64,000 bases of DNA. Source: Paraplanobispora siamensis (GTDB lineage: Bacteria > Actinomycetota > Actinomycetes > Streptosporangiales > Streptosporangiaceae). Under the pieces are notes generated by a model. It saw nothing but the letters and a program-made list of their open reading frames with translations, had not been told where the DNA came from and did no database searches. Positions 19,810 to 28,296 of this stretch are shown here, one piece after another (the first letter of the stretch is position 1; each line of letters begins with the position of its first letter). The stretch lies in the NCBI RefSeq assembly GCF_016863175.1, contig NZ_BOOJ01000008.1:62001-126000 (forward strand), read 5' to 3'. Made by a program: the position numbers and the translations under genes.

Positions 19810-21027
19810 GTGTCTTCCATCTGCTCTTCGTCTTCTGCCTCTCTCTGCACTGACGTCTCTCCCCGTCCGGACGCGCTCGGCGCCGATGAGCTCGCCCGCG
19901 CGCTGGCCGTCCGTGACCTGAGCGACCCCGCCCACGGGGCGCACGCCGTTCAGCTGGTCGTCGACACCCTCGTCCAGGCCCTCCGGGCCTCCTGGGGCAG
20001 CCGGATCCGGTTGATACGGGACCATCCGCTGGTGGCCGTCGAGGACAACTACGAGCGGCTGGGCTATCCGCAGGACGCCATCTCACGCGATGCCCGCTAC
20101 ACCCGCTATGTCAGCCGGACCTGCATGCTGCGCAGCCACACCAGCGCCATGATCCCCCCGGCCCTGCGTGAACTGGGCCAGGACGCCGGCGGCGGGGGTT
20201 ACCGCTGGCGCGATGTGCTGCTCGCCTGTCCGGGGATGGTCTACCGGCGTGATGTCGTCGACCGGATCCACACCGGTACGCCGCACCAGCTCGATCTCTG
20301 GCGCATCGTCACGGACCGGCGGACGGACGTCGACGATCTCGATGAGATGATCGCCGTCGTCGTGGGCTCGGTCCTTCCCGGGGTGCCGTACCGGGTCGTC
20401 CCCGCGGCGCATCCCTACACCGAGCACGGACGCCAGATCGACGTCCGGGTCGGTCAGGAGTGGGTCGAGATCGGCGAGTGCGGGCTGGCCGCGCCCCGGG
20501 TCCTGGCGGGGGCGGGGCTGCGTCCCGCCGTCAGCGGCCTGGCCATGGGGCTCGGGCTGGACCGGCTGCTGATGGTGCGCAAGCAGATCCCCGACATCCG
20601 CCTGCTGCGGGCGGCGGACTCCCGGATCGCCGGGCAGATGCTCGATCTCGCTCCCTACCGGCCGGTGTCCAGGCACCCGGCGGTATCCCGCGACCTGTCG
20701 GTGGCCGTACCCGCCGAGGCCGACGCCGAGACGCTGGGCGGTGCGGTGCGCGACGCTCTCGGCCCCTACGCCAATGCGATCGAGGAGATCCGCGTCGTCT
20801 CCGAGACACCGGTCGAGGCCCTGCCCCCGGCCGCGGTCGACCGTCTCGGAGCGCGGCCCGGCCAGAAGAACGTGCTGCTGCGCGTCGTCCTGCGCGACCC
20901 CGCCCGCACCCTGGCCGACGACGAGGCGAACGCCGTACGCGATCGCATCTACGCTGCCGTGCACCGGGGAACCGTCCACCAGTGGGCCGGTCCCCGGCCA
21001 CCGGGGGCGACTACGGACGAAAGGTGA
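19810..21027 (+). CDS. Single-chain PheRS-like ligase (PheS core + FDX-ACB domain), SrmL-type
   Basis: A 405-residue relative of phenylalanyl-tRNA synthetase. Class II motifs are visible: LRSHTSAM near 107-114, motif 2 VYRRDVVDRIHTGTPHQ near 144-160, and motif 3 GLAMGLGLDRLLMVRKQIPDIR near 243-264. Residues about 283-395 form an FDX-ACB (ferredoxin-fold anticodon-binding) domain beginning YRPVSRHPAVSRDLSV, which normally ends PheT. The arrangement copies mitochondrial PheRS in one chain. I recall such actinobacterial proteins being named SrmL, PheS-related mystery ligase; this is from memory. GTG start at 19810; the Ser-rich first 20 residues are uncertain. Its substrate may be a free amino acid or tRNA. 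The GNAT gene begins two bases downstream. Confidence 0.85.
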   Translation: MSSICSSSSASLCTDVSPRPDALGADELARALAVRDLSDPAHGAHAVQLVVDTLVQALRASWGSRIRLIRDHPLVAVEDNYERLGYPQDAISRDARYTRYVSRTCMLRSHTSAMIPPALRELGQDAGGGGYRWRDVLLACPGMVYRRDVVDRIHTGTPHQLDLWRIVTDRRTDVDDLDEMIAVVVGSVLPGVPYRVVPAAHPYTEHGRQIDVRVGQEWVEIGECGLAAPRVLAGAGLRPAVSGLAMGLGLDRLLMVRKQIPDIRLLRAADSRIAGQMLDLAPYRPVSRHPAVSRDLSVAVPAEADAETLGGAVRDALGPYANAIEEIRVVSETPVEALPPAAVDRLGARPGQKNVLLRVVLRDPARTLADDEANAVRDRIYAAVHRGTVHQWAGPRPPGATTDER

Positions 21028-21029
21028 CC

Positions 21030-21533
21030 ATGCTGATCAGAGCGGCGCGGGAGGACGAGGCCGAGCTCCTGAGCGGGCTGGCGATCCGGTCCAAGGCCCA
21101 CTGGGGCTACGACGAGGCTTTCATGGCCGCCTGCCGGGACGAGCTGACCCTGCGGGCGCCGGAGGTCGTGGAACGGCGCACCGCGGTGGCCGAGGACGGC
21201 GGCCGCGTCCTCGGCTTCGCCACCCTGGAGGGAGAACCGCCGGAAGGGGAGCTGGGCATGCTCTTCGTCGAGCCCGACGCGATCGGGCACGGTGTCGGGC
21301 GGCGCCTGTTCGGGCACGCCCTCGCCATCGCGGCGCGCCTCGGCTTCACCCGCCTCACCATCGACGCGGATCCGAACGCCGAGCCGTTCTATCTGGCCAT
21401 GGGCGCCACCCGGATCGGCGCGACCCCCTCCGAGTCCGTCCCAGGTCGGATGCTGCCCCTGCTCGCGGTCACCGTCACCGGTGAGGACGATCAGACCCAG
21501 GGCGGGGTGAGGTCGGACAGGCGGTCCTCGTAG
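21030..21533 (+). CDS. GNAT-family N-acetyltransferase
   Basis: A 167-residue acyl-CoA-dependent acetyltransferase. The fold is shown by MLIRAAREDEAELLSGLAIRS at the N-terminus, LGMLFVEPDAIGHGVGRRLFGHAL as the CoA-binding motif A (here G-H-G-V-G), and DADPNAEPFYLAMGA as motif B. The ATG at 21030 is preceded by AAGG and lies two bases after the stop of the PheS-like gene, so translation is coupled and the two may act in one pathway. The tail overlaps the convergent asparagine-synthase-like gene by 43 bases. The substrate is unknown. Confidence 0.9.
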   Translation: MLIRAAREDEAELLSGLAIRSKAHWGYDEAFMAACRDELTLRAPEVVERRTAVAEDGGRVLGFATLEGEPPEGELGMLFVEPDAIGHGVGRRLFGHALAIAARLGFTRLTIDADPNAEPFYLAMGATRIGATPSESVPGRMLPLLAVTVTGEDDQTQGGVRSDRRSS

Positions 21534-23185
21534 TCGCCGAGCCAGGCGCCGAAAAGGACCAGGCTCCGGACCCAGAACCGGTCGTTCCAGCCGTTGAACC
21601 GGGCCAGGGCGTCCGGGCCCTCGGCGACCACCGCGTGCAGCTGCTCCGACAGCAGGGACGGCACCGTGGCCGCGACCCGGGTCAGCATCGCGTGACCGTA
21701 GGCGCGGGCGGGGGCGGCGGCCGAGCGCAGGGGGACCCGCTGGAGCGGCTGCTTGACCACGTTCGTGGACGGGAGCGCCGCCACACGCGGGTTGGCCGCG
21801 TGCAGCACCTCGCGGTAGAACTTGCCGCCGTCCTTGCGGGCCACGCCCACCGAGAGGGCGGCGTCGAAGAAGTCCGGGTGCATGAACGGCGCCGCGAACG
21901 AGGCCTCGGGTCCGACCAGGTTGACGGCCGAGCGGGCGATGCCCCGGGCGGTGCGGGTGTGCAGGACCGACAGGGGCAGCTCGGCCCGGTGGCCGTTGAG
22001 CATGGAGGTGGCCTGGGTGAAGGCCGTGCCCACCGAGGAAGTGATCCACTCGGCGGCCGGCTCCGACAGGAACGGCACCGACGGGGCGCCCAGCGCGAGC
22101 GAGCCGAGCAGCGCGGCCTTGCGCTCGGCCTGCGTGGAGGCGGTCAGAGCGGCCCCGCTGACCATGAAGTTCTTCAGCAGCGGGCCGCCCGCCAGGCCGT
22201 CGATCAGGACCCGCCCGGCCTTGTGCACCTCACGGGCGAACGGGGCGTACCAGGCGTGGTGCGGGGTCATGTACTCCAGCCGCCGGGCCACGGCCAGGGC
22301 GTCGTCCGGATAGGCCGCCGGATCCTGGCCGATCACGCGGTGCCGTACCCCGAGCTCGCGGGTGATCGCCCTGGCGAAGGCGATGTCGGTGTCGGTGCCG
22401 TCGTCCGGGCTGGTCGTCCACGACTCCACGTCCGCGCCGCGGGCCACGGCCACCGAGCACAGCAGCCGCGAGTCGTAACCGCCGCTGACCGGCACCAGCA
22501 GCGGCCGCCCGTCGAACTCCTTGTAGACCTCGTGCAGGATCTCCAGGATCTCCCCGGCGCTGCGCCCGGCCTCGAACGGCTCCTCGCGCAGCCAGCGGGG
22601 CAGCCGCCGGTCGGTCGACAACCGGCCCGCCCGCTTGTCCCACACCAGCGCGCTGGCCCCGGCCAGCCTCCTGACCTGCGCGTACGGCGTGTCGTCCCGA
22701 AGCGGGAAGGTGAGCTGGACGATCGCGGCCCAGGCGTCCCAGTTGACGTCGTAGGGCCGGTCCGCCAGGGAGAGCAGCGGCTCCAGCAACGAGGAGAAGT
22801 AGACCGCCTCACCGGAGACCAGGTAGTAGACGTCGATCAGGCCGAGCCCGCCCGCGTGCAGCGTGACGGTGTCACCGTCGTCGATCAGCCCCGGCGTCTC
22901 GTAGGTCTCCGCCACGCCGATCCACGGCGCGGCCCCGGCCGGCCGGCGCTCCCCCCAGGAGAACGCCCACGTCTCCCCGCCGCCCCCGGAGGCGCCCTCC
23001 GGAGCGTTCCCACGGCCCCTGGCGTACGGCGGCAGCGGAGCGGAGCTGAACAGCGCCGCCTCGGCGGTCCGCAGCGCGGGCCGTACCCTGGGCCCCGACG
23101 CCTGCAGCGTGGCGAGGACGCCCTCGTCCAGGTGACCCAGGCCGCCGCAGACGTACGGCCTCACATTGAACGTCGGCCACTGCAC
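21491..23185 (-). CDS. Asparagine synthase-related protein, degenerate amidotransferase half
   Basis: A 564-residue protein with the C-terminal ATP-pyrophosphatase domain of asparagine synthetase B: PP-loop VPVSGGYDSRLL at about 232-242, then DGTDTDIAFARAITRELGV. The N-terminal half resembles a class II glutamine amidotransferase, but the catalytic Cys at position 2 is absent (the protein starts VQWPTF). It may therefore use ammonia, or ligate something other than nitrogen. The GTG start has AGGAG eight bases upstream. It diverges from a glycosyltransferase with only 72 bases between starts. Such Asn-synthase-like genes recur in surface-glycan and lasso-peptide loci; a glycan-modification role is inferred from context. 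Confidence 0.85.
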   Translation of the reverse strand: MQWPTFNVRPYVCGGLGHLDEGVLATLQASGPRVRPALRTAEAALFSSAPLPPYARGRGNAPEGASGGGGETWAFSWGERRPAGAAPWIGVAETYETPGLIDDGDTVTLHAGGLGLIDVYYLVSGEAVYFSSLLEPLLSLADRPYDVNWDAWAAIVQLTFPLRDDTPYAQVRRLAGASALVWDKRAGRLSTDRRLPRWLREEPFEAGRSAGEILEILHEVYKEFDGRPLLVPVSGGYDSRLLCSVAVARGADVESWTTSPDDGTDTDIAFARAITRELGVRHRVIGQDPAAYPDDALAVARRLEYMTPHHAWYAPFAREVHKAGRVLIDGLAGGPLLKNFMVSGAALTASTQAERKAALLGSLALGAPSVPFLSEPAAEWITSSVGTAFTQATSMLNGHRAELPLSVLHTRTARGIARSAVNLVGPEASFAAPFMHPDFFDAALSVGVARKDGGKFYREVLHAANPRVAALPSTNVVKQPLQRVPLRSAAAPARAYGHAMLTRVAATVPSLLSEQLHAVVAEGPDALARFNGWNDRFWVRSLVLFGAWLGDYEDRLSDLTPPWV

Positions 23186-23257
23186 CGTGCTGACTCCTCC
23201 GTGTCGCGATTGACCAAAGGGTATCCTTCGGTCCCAGTTCGTGAATCGGAGGACGAC

Positions 23258-25165
23258 GTGGCGGGCGAGCAACTCGAGAGCACGCGGCAGGCGTTGCGTG
23301 AGGCTGTGGCCCACGCGGAGCGGGCCGCCGAACTGGCTCGGCTTCTCGATGCGGCGCAGGCGAGGCTGGCCGAGGCCGAGCGTGCGGCCGAGGAGCTGGG
23401 CGGGGTCCGCGAGCGGTTGGGCGAGGTCGAGGAGCGGCTGGCCGCCGCTCAGGAGGTCGAGGCCAAGCTCCGCAAGGACCTGGCGGAGCAGCGTTACCAG
23501 ACCGAGGTGGCGCGGTGGAAGCTGTCGTCGGTGCAGGTGGCCCGCTGGTCGCGGCTGGGTGACGCGATCAAGACGGGCAAGAGCAATCCGGTACGGCTGG
23601 CGCGCGGTCTGCGCGGTGCCGCCAAGCCGGCCAAGCGGCCCAGCGCGCCCAGGCGTCAGCCCGTCCCGCAGACGAAGCCCGAGGCCAGGTCGGTGCAGGG
23701 CGCGGCCTTCCAGGCCACCACGTCGACCCGGACGGTCGGCGGCGTGTCGGTCAAGCTCAAGCCGTTCAGGGTGCCCACCGGGCCGAACACCCGCCCGCAC
23801 CTGACCGCGGCGGTCGTCGCCGAGCCGCACGCCGAGGCGCTGCTGCGTTACGAGTGGCGGCAGACCACCGGGTTCACGCCGAAGGACTTCGCCCGCGTGC
23901 TGGCCGCCGAGGTGCCCCACCTGCTGCTGGTGGAGTCGGTCACCGAGGGGCCGTGGGCCGCGGAGCTGAAGGAGCGGGGGGAGGGCCTGCGGGCACTGCT
24001 GGCGTGGTGCGCGGAGCGGGGCATCCGCACGGTCTTCTGGCACACCAGGGGCCAGGTCGGCGACTTCGCCGCGGTGGCCTCGCTGTTCGAGCACATCGTC
24101 ACCGCCCTGCCCTCGTCGGTCGCCGCCTGGGGCGCGGCGCTGGCGCAGGGGGAGCCGGGTCCGGGCCGTCGTGAGCCCTCGCTGGGCCTGCTGCCCTTCG
24201 CGATCCAGCCGCGCGTGCACAACCCGCTGCCGCTGGGCGGCGACAGGTTCGACCGGGTGCTCACCCTGGACGAGCTCCTGCCCGCGCACCTGTCGTATCC
24301 GGACGTGCTGACCTCCTACCGCTGGCCCAAGGCGGTGGACTGCCCGCCGGGCACCGAGCCGTGGCGGATGGCCGAGCTGGCCGCCTGCGGCACGCCGATC
24401 GGCACCGAGCCCGACGAGCGCCGGGCCCATGTCGCCCTCCGGCAGGCCTACGCCTCGGGGACGATGACGCAGAAGGCCGACGAGCTGCTGGAGGCGATCG
24501 GCCTGCCCAGCGCCCGCGCGACGCTGAACATCTCGGTGATCATGATCGACCGGGGGGACCTCGACCACACCCTGGCCCAGGTCGCCCCGCAGAAGGGCGT
24601 CGTGCAGCTGGTGCTGCTGTCGGACGCCGAGGACGCCGAGAAGCGGGCCCGCGCGGCGATGCCCGACCACGTGGACGTCATGGTCCGCGGGACGGATCCG
24701 GAGCTCAGCACGGGGGCCGTGCTCAACCGGGCCCTGGATCTGTGCGAGGGCGATCTGGTGGCGGTCATGGACGGTCAGGACGCCTACGGCGAGCACTATC
24801 TGACCGACCTGTCGCGGGCCTTCCTGTTCGCCACGGCCGACATCGTCGGCAAGGCCGCCTACTTCGCGCACCTGCGCGACGTGGCCGCGACCGTGCTGCG
24901 CCAGCCCGACGCGGAGTACTCCTACCTTCCCGAGGTCGCCGGGGCCACCCTCCTGGCGCGCAGGACCGTGCTGCGCTCCATCGGGTTCGCCGACGTCTCC
25001 GAGGGCTGGGACGAGGTGCTGATGCGGCAGTGCCGCACCGACGGGATCAAGGTCTTCTCCGCCGACCGCTACGGCTACGTGCGCCTGCGCGACCGTGACC
25101 GCTGGCTGCTGGGTTCGGCGCTGCTGGTCGACTACGGCCCGGCCGAGCCGCACGCCTTCGTGTAG
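23258..25165 (+). CDS. Multidomain glycosyltransferase: coiled coil, CgeB/DUF3880-like domain, GT2-like domain
   Basis: A 635-residue protein with three parts. Residues about 1-90 are a charged coiled coil (LRKDLAEQRYQTEVARW). Residues about 180-380 resemble the CgeB/DUF3880 glycosyltransferase region (TVFWHTRGQVGDFAAVASLFEHI, LPFAIQPRVHNPL). Residues about 420-630 are GT2-like (LNRALDLCEGDLVAVMDGQDAYGEHYL, EVAGATLLARRTVLRSIGF). The GT2 DxD position reads DGQDAYG, so catalysis in that half is uncertain. GTG at 23258 with GGAGG five bases upstream. It diverges from the asparagine-synthase-like gene, suggesting joint work on a surface polymer. Acceptor and donor are unknown. Confidence 0.78.
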   Translation: MAGEQLESTRQALREAVAHAERAAELARLLDAAQARLAEAERAAEELGGVRERLGEVEERLAAAQEVEAKLRKDLAEQRYQTEVARWKLSSVQVARWSRLGDAIKTGKSNPVRLARGLRGAAKPAKRPSAPRRQPVPQTKPEARSVQGAAFQATTSTRTVGGVSVKLKPFRVPTGPNTRPHLTAAVVAEPHAEALLRYEWRQTTGFTPKDFARVLAAEVPHLLLVESVTEGPWAAELKERGEGLRALLAWCAERGIRTVFWHTRGQVGDFAAVASLFEHIVTALPSSVAAWGAALAQGEPGPGRREPSLGLLPFAIQPRVHNPLPLGGDRFDRVLTLDELLPAHLSYPDVLTSYRWPKAVDCPPGTEPWRMAELAACGTPIGTEPDERRAHVALRQAYASGTMTQKADELLEAIGLPSARATLNISVIMIDRGDLDHTLAQVAPQKGVVQLVLLSDAEDAEKRARAAMPDHVDVMVRGTDPELSTGAVLNRALDLCEGDLVAVMDGQDAYGEHYLTDLSRAFLFATADIVGKAAYFAHLRDVAATVLRQPDAEYSYLPEVAGATLLARRTVLRSIGFADVSEGWDEVLMRQCRTDGIKVFSADRYGYVRLRDRDRWLLGSALLVDYGPAEPHAFV

Positions 25166-25175
25166 GCGGGGCGCG

Positions 25176-25841
25176 GTGACGCCCGGACGGCTCGGCGGGA
25201 TCCTCGGGATGCCGCCGACCCCGCAGGGGACGTGGGCCGCCGAGGCGCTCTACGTCTCCCCGGCCGCGCTGCGGAGGGGGGAGCCGCCCGGGGAGCTGGC
25301 CGGGCGGCTGCGCGCGCTGCCGGGGGTGGCGCAGGTGCGGGTCCGGGCCAACGGTTTCCTGGAGATCGTGGTGGCCGTGCCGGGGGAGCTGGTCGAGGAG
25401 ATCGGCCCGGCTCCGGTCCGGCTCCGGGAGGTCCCGGGCGGGCCGCCGTGGTCGCTGACCCCCGGCACCTGGGACAACCCCGGCTTCGTCGTCGGGTACG
25501 CGCACGTCAGGGCGCTCGCCGTACAGCGCTGGGCGGGCGGGCTGGGCGTGGCCGGGCGGTTCAGGCCGGAGCTGCTGGACGGCGAGCGGGACAGGGCGGT
25601 GCTGCGGCTGCTGGCGGAGGCGCCCGGCCGCCGGGCGGGCCGCGACCCCGGGTGGGCCTCCTACGCCGAGCAGCTCGCCCTGGCCTACCACGACGCGTTC
25701 GAGCGTGCTCCGGCGCTGCCGTCGGGTGATGAGGAGCCGTCGCCGCTGCACGTGGCCCGGGTGCGGCTGGCGCGGGCCGTGGGGGACGTCCTGGCCGAAG
25801 CGATGGCGGCCGTCGGCGTGGCGGCACCAGATAGGTTGTGA
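25176..25841 (+). CDS. ArgRS-derived protein lacking the catalytic core (DALR domain, NrtL-like)
   Basis: A 221-residue protein. The first about 75 residues resemble the additional N-terminal tRNA-recognition domain of arginyl-tRNA synthetase (GELAGRLRALPGVAQVRVRA, then GFLEIVV). The rest is a DALR anticodon-binding helical domain (NPGFVVGYAHVRALAVQRW, ALAYHDAFERAP, RVRLARAVGDVLAEAMAAVGV). The intervening Rossmann core with HIGH and KMSKS motifs is missing, so it cannot aminoacylate. It precedes lysA, where actinobacteria usually carry argS. I recall NCBI naming such proteins NrtL, ArgS-related anticodon-binding protein. GTG start ten bases after the upstream stop. tRNA binding or regulation is inference. 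Confidence 0.85.
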   Translation: MTPGRLGGILGMPPTPQGTWAAEALYVSPAALRRGEPPGELAGRLRALPGVAQVRVRANGFLEIVVAVPGELVEEIGPAPVRLREVPGGPPWSLTPGTWDNPGFVVGYAHVRALAVQRWAGGLGVAGRFRPELLDGERDRAVLRLLAEAPGRRAGRDPGWASYAEQLALAYHDAFERAPALPSGDEEPSPLHVARVRLARAVGDVLAEAMAAVGVAAPDRL

Positions 25842-25874
25842 CAAACCCCTAGAAAACCGGCGTTTGGAGATCGA

Positions 25875-26702
25875 GTGAACGGCCCGCGGGACTGGTCGCC
25901 CGAAGGATCCCCCCGGCGGGGTGCGATCCGCCGGATCCTGCCGATCGCCCTGGCCTTCGCGATCATCGGCGGCGGGGTGTTCTACCTGCGCTACGACCTG
26001 CGGGACCTGCTCGGGACGGCGCCGGGCTCGGCGCGCTCGGCGGTGGCCGCCAATCACGTCTACGAGGAGGCGGGCCCGCTCGGCGGCCGGTGCGACGGCC
26101 TGCCGAAGGACTTCGACGCCGACGTCGACGCGACGCTGAACGCGCTGGCGCGCTGCCTGGACCGGATGTGGGCGGCCGCGCTGGAGCCGGCCGGGATCGA
26201 GTACGAGAAGCCGGAGGAGGTCCGGCTGGTCGCCACCCCGGAGGAGGCGGCCTGCGGGACCGAGGACTTCGACTGGGCGGGGATCTACTGCGGGCAGGAG
26301 CGGGTCGTCAACGTCCTGGTCGAGGACGCCCCCGAGGGGCGCCGGGTCTTCCCGATGATGTTCACCCTCGCCCACGAGTACGCCCACCACGTCCAGGAGC
26401 TCATCGGCATCTCCGGCAGGGAGGGCTCGGAGGTCTTCGACGAGGCGTGGTCGCGGCGCCTGGAGCTGCAGGCAGACTGCCTGGCGGCGGCCGCGCTGCG
26501 CGACGTCCAGCCGTACCTGCTCAACGACCTGCGCCGGTCCCTGTCCCACGTGGTGGACGACGCGGTGGAGGAGGAGGCCGCGGCCCGGCGGGAGTCGCAC
26601 GGCTCGGAGGGCGCCGGCGCCCGGTGGATGCTGCGCGGGCAGAAGGGCGGCACGGTCGGGTCCTGCAACACGTGGAAGGCGCCCGACGCCGAGGTGTCCT
26701 GA
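25875..26702 (+). CDS. Membrane-anchored neutral zinc metallopeptidase (YpfJ-like)
   Basis: A 275-residue putative peptidase with an N-terminal transmembrane anchor (about 21-38) and an extracellular domain. The zinc-binding HExxH motif is HEYAH at 167-171, and the third ligand is probably Glu198 in [12 protein letters not shown], as in the neutral zinc metallopeptidase family (YpfJ/pfam Zn_peptidase). Several Cys residues (73, 94, 127, 139) could form disulfides outside the cell. GTG start at 25875. The 3' end lies in a triplicated repeat that also carries the stop codon. The natural substrate of this family is unknown. Confidence 0.85.
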   Translation: MNGPRDWSPEGSPRRGAIRRILPIALAFAIIGGGVFYLRYDLRDLLGTAPGSARSAVAANHVYEEAGPLGGRCDGLPKDFDADVDATLNALARCLDRMWAAALEPAGIEYEKPEEVRLVATPEEAACGTEDFDWAGIYCGQERVVNVLVEDAPEGRRVFPMMFTLAHEYAHHVQELIGISGREGSEVFDEAWSRRLELQADCLAAAALRDVQPYLLNDLRRSLSHVVDDAVEEEAAARRESHGSEGAGARWMLRGQKGGTVGSCNTWKAPDAEVS

Positions 26703-26776
26703 CGACATGCGGGAGGCGCCCGGTGAGGTGTCCCGACGGCACGTGGGAGGCGCCCGGCGCCGAGGCGTCTTGATCG
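26669..26776. repeat. Degenerate ~36-bp repeat, three copies across the peptidase stop codon
   Basis: Units start at about 26669, 26706 and 26740, sharing cgtggGAGGCGCCCG-like cores and GAGGTGTCC/GAGGCGTCT ends. The first is the coding 3' end of the metallopeptidase gene including its TGA; the other two follow in non-coding DNA. This looks like tandem duplication of a gene terminus. Confidence 0.75.
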
Positions 26777-26913
26777 CCCGACCCCCACGAAACACCAAAA
26801 TATCCGGTCGATTGGGTGTGAAAGGTGAAAAGTTCGCGTGCTGCAGGGTGATTCCGTCTCGCCAGTTGGTCACCCGTCCCACGGGGATCAGCGGGTCCGA
26901 TAGCCTCTTTTGG

Positions 26914-28296
26914 GTGAGTCGATTCGTCCACCCCGCCGGTGACCGGCACGCCGAAGTGCTGCCAGAGGACCGGCCTCCGCACGCACCCGCCGACCTGAAC
27001 ACGCTCGACCCGGCGATCTGGCCCCGAACGTCGGGCCGCGCCGGCGGCTCGATAACGATCGGCGGCGTGGACGTCAGAGACCTGGTGGCCGAGCACGGCA
27101 CGCCCCTCTACGTCGTGGACGAGGAGGACTTCCGCTCCCGCTGCCGCGACTACCGCGCCGCGTTCACCGACGGCGAGGTCCACTACGCGGGCAAGGCCTT
27201 CCTCTGCCGCGAGGTCGCCCGCTGGATCATGCAGGAGGGCCTGGGCCTCGACGTGTGCAGCGCCGGCGAGCTCGCCGTGGCGCTGAGCGTCGGCTTCCCG
27301 CCCGAGCGCATCACCCTGCACGGCAACAACAAGTCGCCCGCCGAGCTGGAGCGGGCCGTCGAGGTCGGCGTCGGGCACATCGTGGTCGACTCCTTCGAGG
27401 AGATCGCCCGGCTCGGCTTCCTGGCCGACAGGCACGGCAAGCGGCCCAAGGTCATGATCCGCGTGACCGTGGGCGTGGAGGCGCACACCCACGAGTTCAT
27501 CGCCACCGCCCACGACGACCAGAAGTTCGGTCTGTCGCTGAACAGCGGGGCGGCGGCCGAGGCCGCCCGCAGGATCCTGGCCCTGCCCCAGCTGGAGCTG
27601 GTCGGCCTGCACTCCCACATCGGGTCGCAGATCACCGACACCGCCGGGTTCGAGGTGGCCGCCGGCCGCCTGGCCAAGCTCCTGGTGCAGATCAAGGAGG
27701 AGCACGACGTCGTCCTGCCCGAACTCGACCTCGGCGGCGGGTACGGCATCGCCTACGTCGAGGGCGACGAGGCGCTCGACGTCAAGGAGATCGCCGACAG
27801 CCTGCGCGAGATCGTCGCCAGGGTGGCCCAGTCCGCGGGCCTGCCGGTCCCCAAGCTGACCGTCGAGCCCGGCCGGTCCATCGCCGGGATCGCGGGCGTG
27901 ACGCTCTACGAGGTCGGCACGATCAAGGACGTGGAGGGCCTGCGCACCTACGTCAGCGTCGACGGCGGCATGAGCGACAACATCCGCACCGCCCTGTACG
28001 GCGCCGATTACACCGCGCGCCTGGCCTCCCGCGAGAGCGACGCCGAGCCGATGCTCTCGCGCATGGTCGGCAAGCACTGCGAGAGCGGCGACATGGTGAT
28101 CCGGGACCTGTGGCTCCCGCAGGACCTGGCCACCGGCGACCTGATCGCCGTCGCGGGCACCGGCGCCTACTGCCGCTCGCTCGCCAACAACTACAACTAC
28201 CTTCCCAAGCCCGCCGTGGTCGCGGTCAAGAACGGGGAGTCCCGTGTGATCGTCCAGCGGGAGACCGAGGATGACCTGTTGAGAGGGCAGCTGTGA
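26914..28296 (+). CDS. lysA: Diaminopimelate decarboxylase
   Basis: A 460-residue PLP enzyme making L-lysine from meso-diaminopimelate, the last step of the pathway. The PLP-binding lysine is Lys94 in [20 protein letters not shown]-type and GGGYG phosphate-binding motifs are present, EPGRSIAG binds substrate, and the CESGD motif (Cys389) completes the partner active site. A GTG at 26914 gives the usual actinobacterial length. No good Shine-Dalgarno is seen, and a TAGCCT hexamer lies only 7 bases upstream, so a leaderless message is possible. hom overlaps its stop by 4 bases. Confidence 0.95.
   Translation: MSRFVHPAGDRHAEVLPEDRPPHAPADLNTLDPAIWPRTSGRAGGSITIGGVDVRDLVAEHGTPLYVVDEEDFRSRCRDYRAAFTDGEVHYAGKAFLCREVARWIMQEGLGLDVCSAGELAVALSVGFPPERITLHGNNKSPAELERAVEVGVGHIVVDSFEEIARLGFLADRHGKRPKVMIRVTVGVEAHTHEFIATAHDDQKFGLSLNSGAAAEAARRILALPQLELVGLHSHIGSQITDTAGFEVAAGRLAKLLVQIKEEHDVVLPELDLGGGYGIAYVEGDEALDVKEIADSLREIVARVAQSAGLPVPKLTVEPGRSIAGIAGVTLYEVGTIKDVEGLRTYVSVDGGMSDNIRTALYGADYTARLASRESDAEPMLSRMVGKHCESGDMVIRDLWLPQDLATGDLIAVAGTGAYCRSLANNYNYLPKPAVVAVKNGESRVIVQRETEDDLLRGQL

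Noticed and set aside
18946-20025. 359-codon minus-strand frame through the repeat region
   Set aside because: It is held open by 30-bp repeats and overlaps the PheS-like gene; no ribosome site or homology.
21635-23257. Upstream extension of the CgeB/GT gene
   Set aside because: Antisense to the Asn-synthase-like gene; the ribosome site at 23248-23252 sets the true start.
23186-25153. Upstream extension of the Asn-synthase-like gene to 1220 residues
   Set aside because: This part is antisense to the glycosyltransferase gene, which has real domains; a good ribosome site supports the start at 23185.
26774-26913. Lysine riboswitch before lysA
   Set aside because: The interval is only about 140 bases and shows none of the conserved lysine-riboswitch elements.
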